A stretch of DNA of 64,000 bases from Pararhizobium sp. IMCC21322 (GTDB taxonomy: Bacteria; Pseudomonadota; Alphaproteobacteria; Rhizobiales; GCA-2746425), in contig NZ_CP132335.1 of assembly GCF_030758295.1 (NCBI RefSeq), positions 1,836,412-1,900,411 of the forward strand, given 5' to 3'. Positions 63,418 to 64,000 of this stretch are shown one piece after another; the first letter of the stretch is position 1, and every line of letters starts with the position of its first letter. The notes beneath the pieces are model-generated. The model saw nothing but the letters and a program-made list of their open reading frames with translations. It was not told where the DNA came from and did no database searches. A program made the translations under genes and the position numbers.

Positions 63418-63999
63418 TTAGCCGCTTGGGTTTGGTGACCCGCCAAGCATAAGGCTGACAATGCTCAGGATGATCGCTGCGCCAACGATGTAGCCCGTCA
63501 GCCTGAGAAGTTTTCGATTGTCGGGATTGCCCATTGCGGCCCTGATGCCACCAGACCCGTCGCGGTCTTTCTTTTGCAGCCATGTGTAAAGGGCCACCGA
63601 GAAAATGATCACCACACCTGAGGCGACAGATTGCCAGAAGAACTCGATGCGCAGTGTCACAAGTGCATTGATCATCATCGACAACAGCAGCACACCCGCC
63701 AGTGAACCGACGATGGAGGCGCGACCGCCAAACAGCGATGTTCCACCCACAACGACCGCCGCAATGACATGCAGATTGAAATAGGGCGCGGAGGTTGCCT
63801 GAATGGCGTTCAGCTTGCCCGTCAGCATAATGCCGGCAAGGGCGGCCATGGTTCCCATCAGCACATAGGCGTAGACCCGGTGCCGGTCGACAGCGATGCC
63901 GGTCATATCGGATGCTTCCGGATTTGAGCCAATGGCAATCGTGTAGCGCCCGAAATGGGTAGATTTCAGCAGTACATAACCGGCAATGAAAGTCAGCAC
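63418..63999 (-). CDS. Sugar-type ABC transporter permease (partial, RbsC-like)
   Basis: The C-terminal 193 residues of a ribose/xylose-type permease; the gene continues past the end of the window. Seen: THFGRYTIAIGSNPEASDMTGIAV, shown as FGRYTIAIGSNPEASD, and the diagnostic NLHVIAAVVVGGTSLFGGRA with several following helices. A 40-residue cytoplasmic-like insertion (WLQKKDRDGSGG) precedes a final helix, more than in RbsC. It lies 61 nt upstream of the binding-protein gene on the minus strand. Confidence 0.88.
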   Translation of the reverse strand: MLTFIAGYVLLKSTHFGRYTIAIGSNPEASDMTGIAVDRHRVYAYVLMGTMAALAGIMLTGKLNAIQATSAPYFNLHVIAAVVVGGTSLFGGRASIVGSLAGVLLLSMMINALVTLRIEFFWQSVASGVVIIFSVALYTWLQKKDRDGSGGIRAAMGNPDNRKLLRLTGYIVGAAIILSIVSLMLGGSPNPSG

Positions 64000-64000
64000 A

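Overview
The window looks like chromosomal DNA from a marine alphaproteobacterium, most probably of the Hyphomicrobiales (Rhizobiales). Supporting signs are the short HisG paired with HisZ, a plant-type glutamate-cysteine ligase, DUF1127 and DUF3422 proteins, a lutABC/glcDEF cluster, a CIRCE-controlled groESL operon and a DMSP lyase of the DddL family. GC content is moderate throughout, apart from one AT-rich intergenic patch near 29.1 kb. No rRNA, tRNA, CRISPR array, phage or complete insertion sequence was recognised.

Layout. 0.2-7.2 kb: a DUF1127 protein and a LysR regulator, then a minus-strand operon rsmE-gshA-fosX-orf83-eamA whose last gene carries a one-base frameshift, and divergent xseA. 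7.3-11.0 kb: a 2OG-Fe(II) oxygenase-like gene, a decayed second copy of the xseA 3' end, dddL, a LysE exporter and a DUF3422 membrane protein. 11.2-20.5 kb: a lactate/glycolate oxidation block (GntR regulator, lutABC, a cytochrome c on the other strand, glcDEF). A 265-bp MITE-like element sits between glcE and glcF. 20.5-25.4 kb: a frameshifted L,D-transpeptidase, tag, and hisS-hisZ-hisG. 25.6-30.9 kb: an accessory stretch with three genes for tiny secreted proteins built on one shared motif, a LysR/aldo-keto reductase pair, and two exported proteins. 30.9-44.5 kb: a PaaK-like ligase, groESL, a DMT transporter with a GNAT, a sigma-54 activator, a degenerate EAL protein, an active/inactive pair of M16 peptidases, a CheY-like receiver and ribF. 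44.6-52.0 kb: an amino-compound import and catabolism cluster (MocR regulator, class III aminotransferase, four-gene ABC transporter, DadA-like oxidase). 52.2-54.3 kb: an MHYT-GGDEF-EAL protein. 54.5-60.2 kb: a compact five-gene operon (RraA-like protein, two different ATP-grasp ligases, an Ldh2-family oxidoreductase, a flippase-like exporter). 60.2-64.0 kb: a quinone-oxidoreductase-like MDR with a divergent LysR, then the start of a sugar-type ABC transporter that runs off the window.

How the parts fit. DddL (DMSP cleavage), glycolate oxidase and lactate oxidation suit a heterotroph feeding on phytoplankton exudates; this ecological reading is inference. A TTGACCA half-site recurs in the gntR and glcD promoters, which suggests one regulator covers both halves of the lactate/glycolate block.

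Two items have the best claim to being undescribed. One is the family of small secreted proteins sharing an N-x-N-D/E-x-x-P-D-A-x-T-P-G-x-T-G motif: two identical 53-residue copies that differ only by six synonymous changes, and a 140-residue version with three repeats. The other is the five-gene ATP-grasp/flippase operon, which looks like a pathway that makes and exports an amide-linked product or decoration. Frameshifts in two genes lie at homopolymers and may be sequencing errors rather than true mutations.
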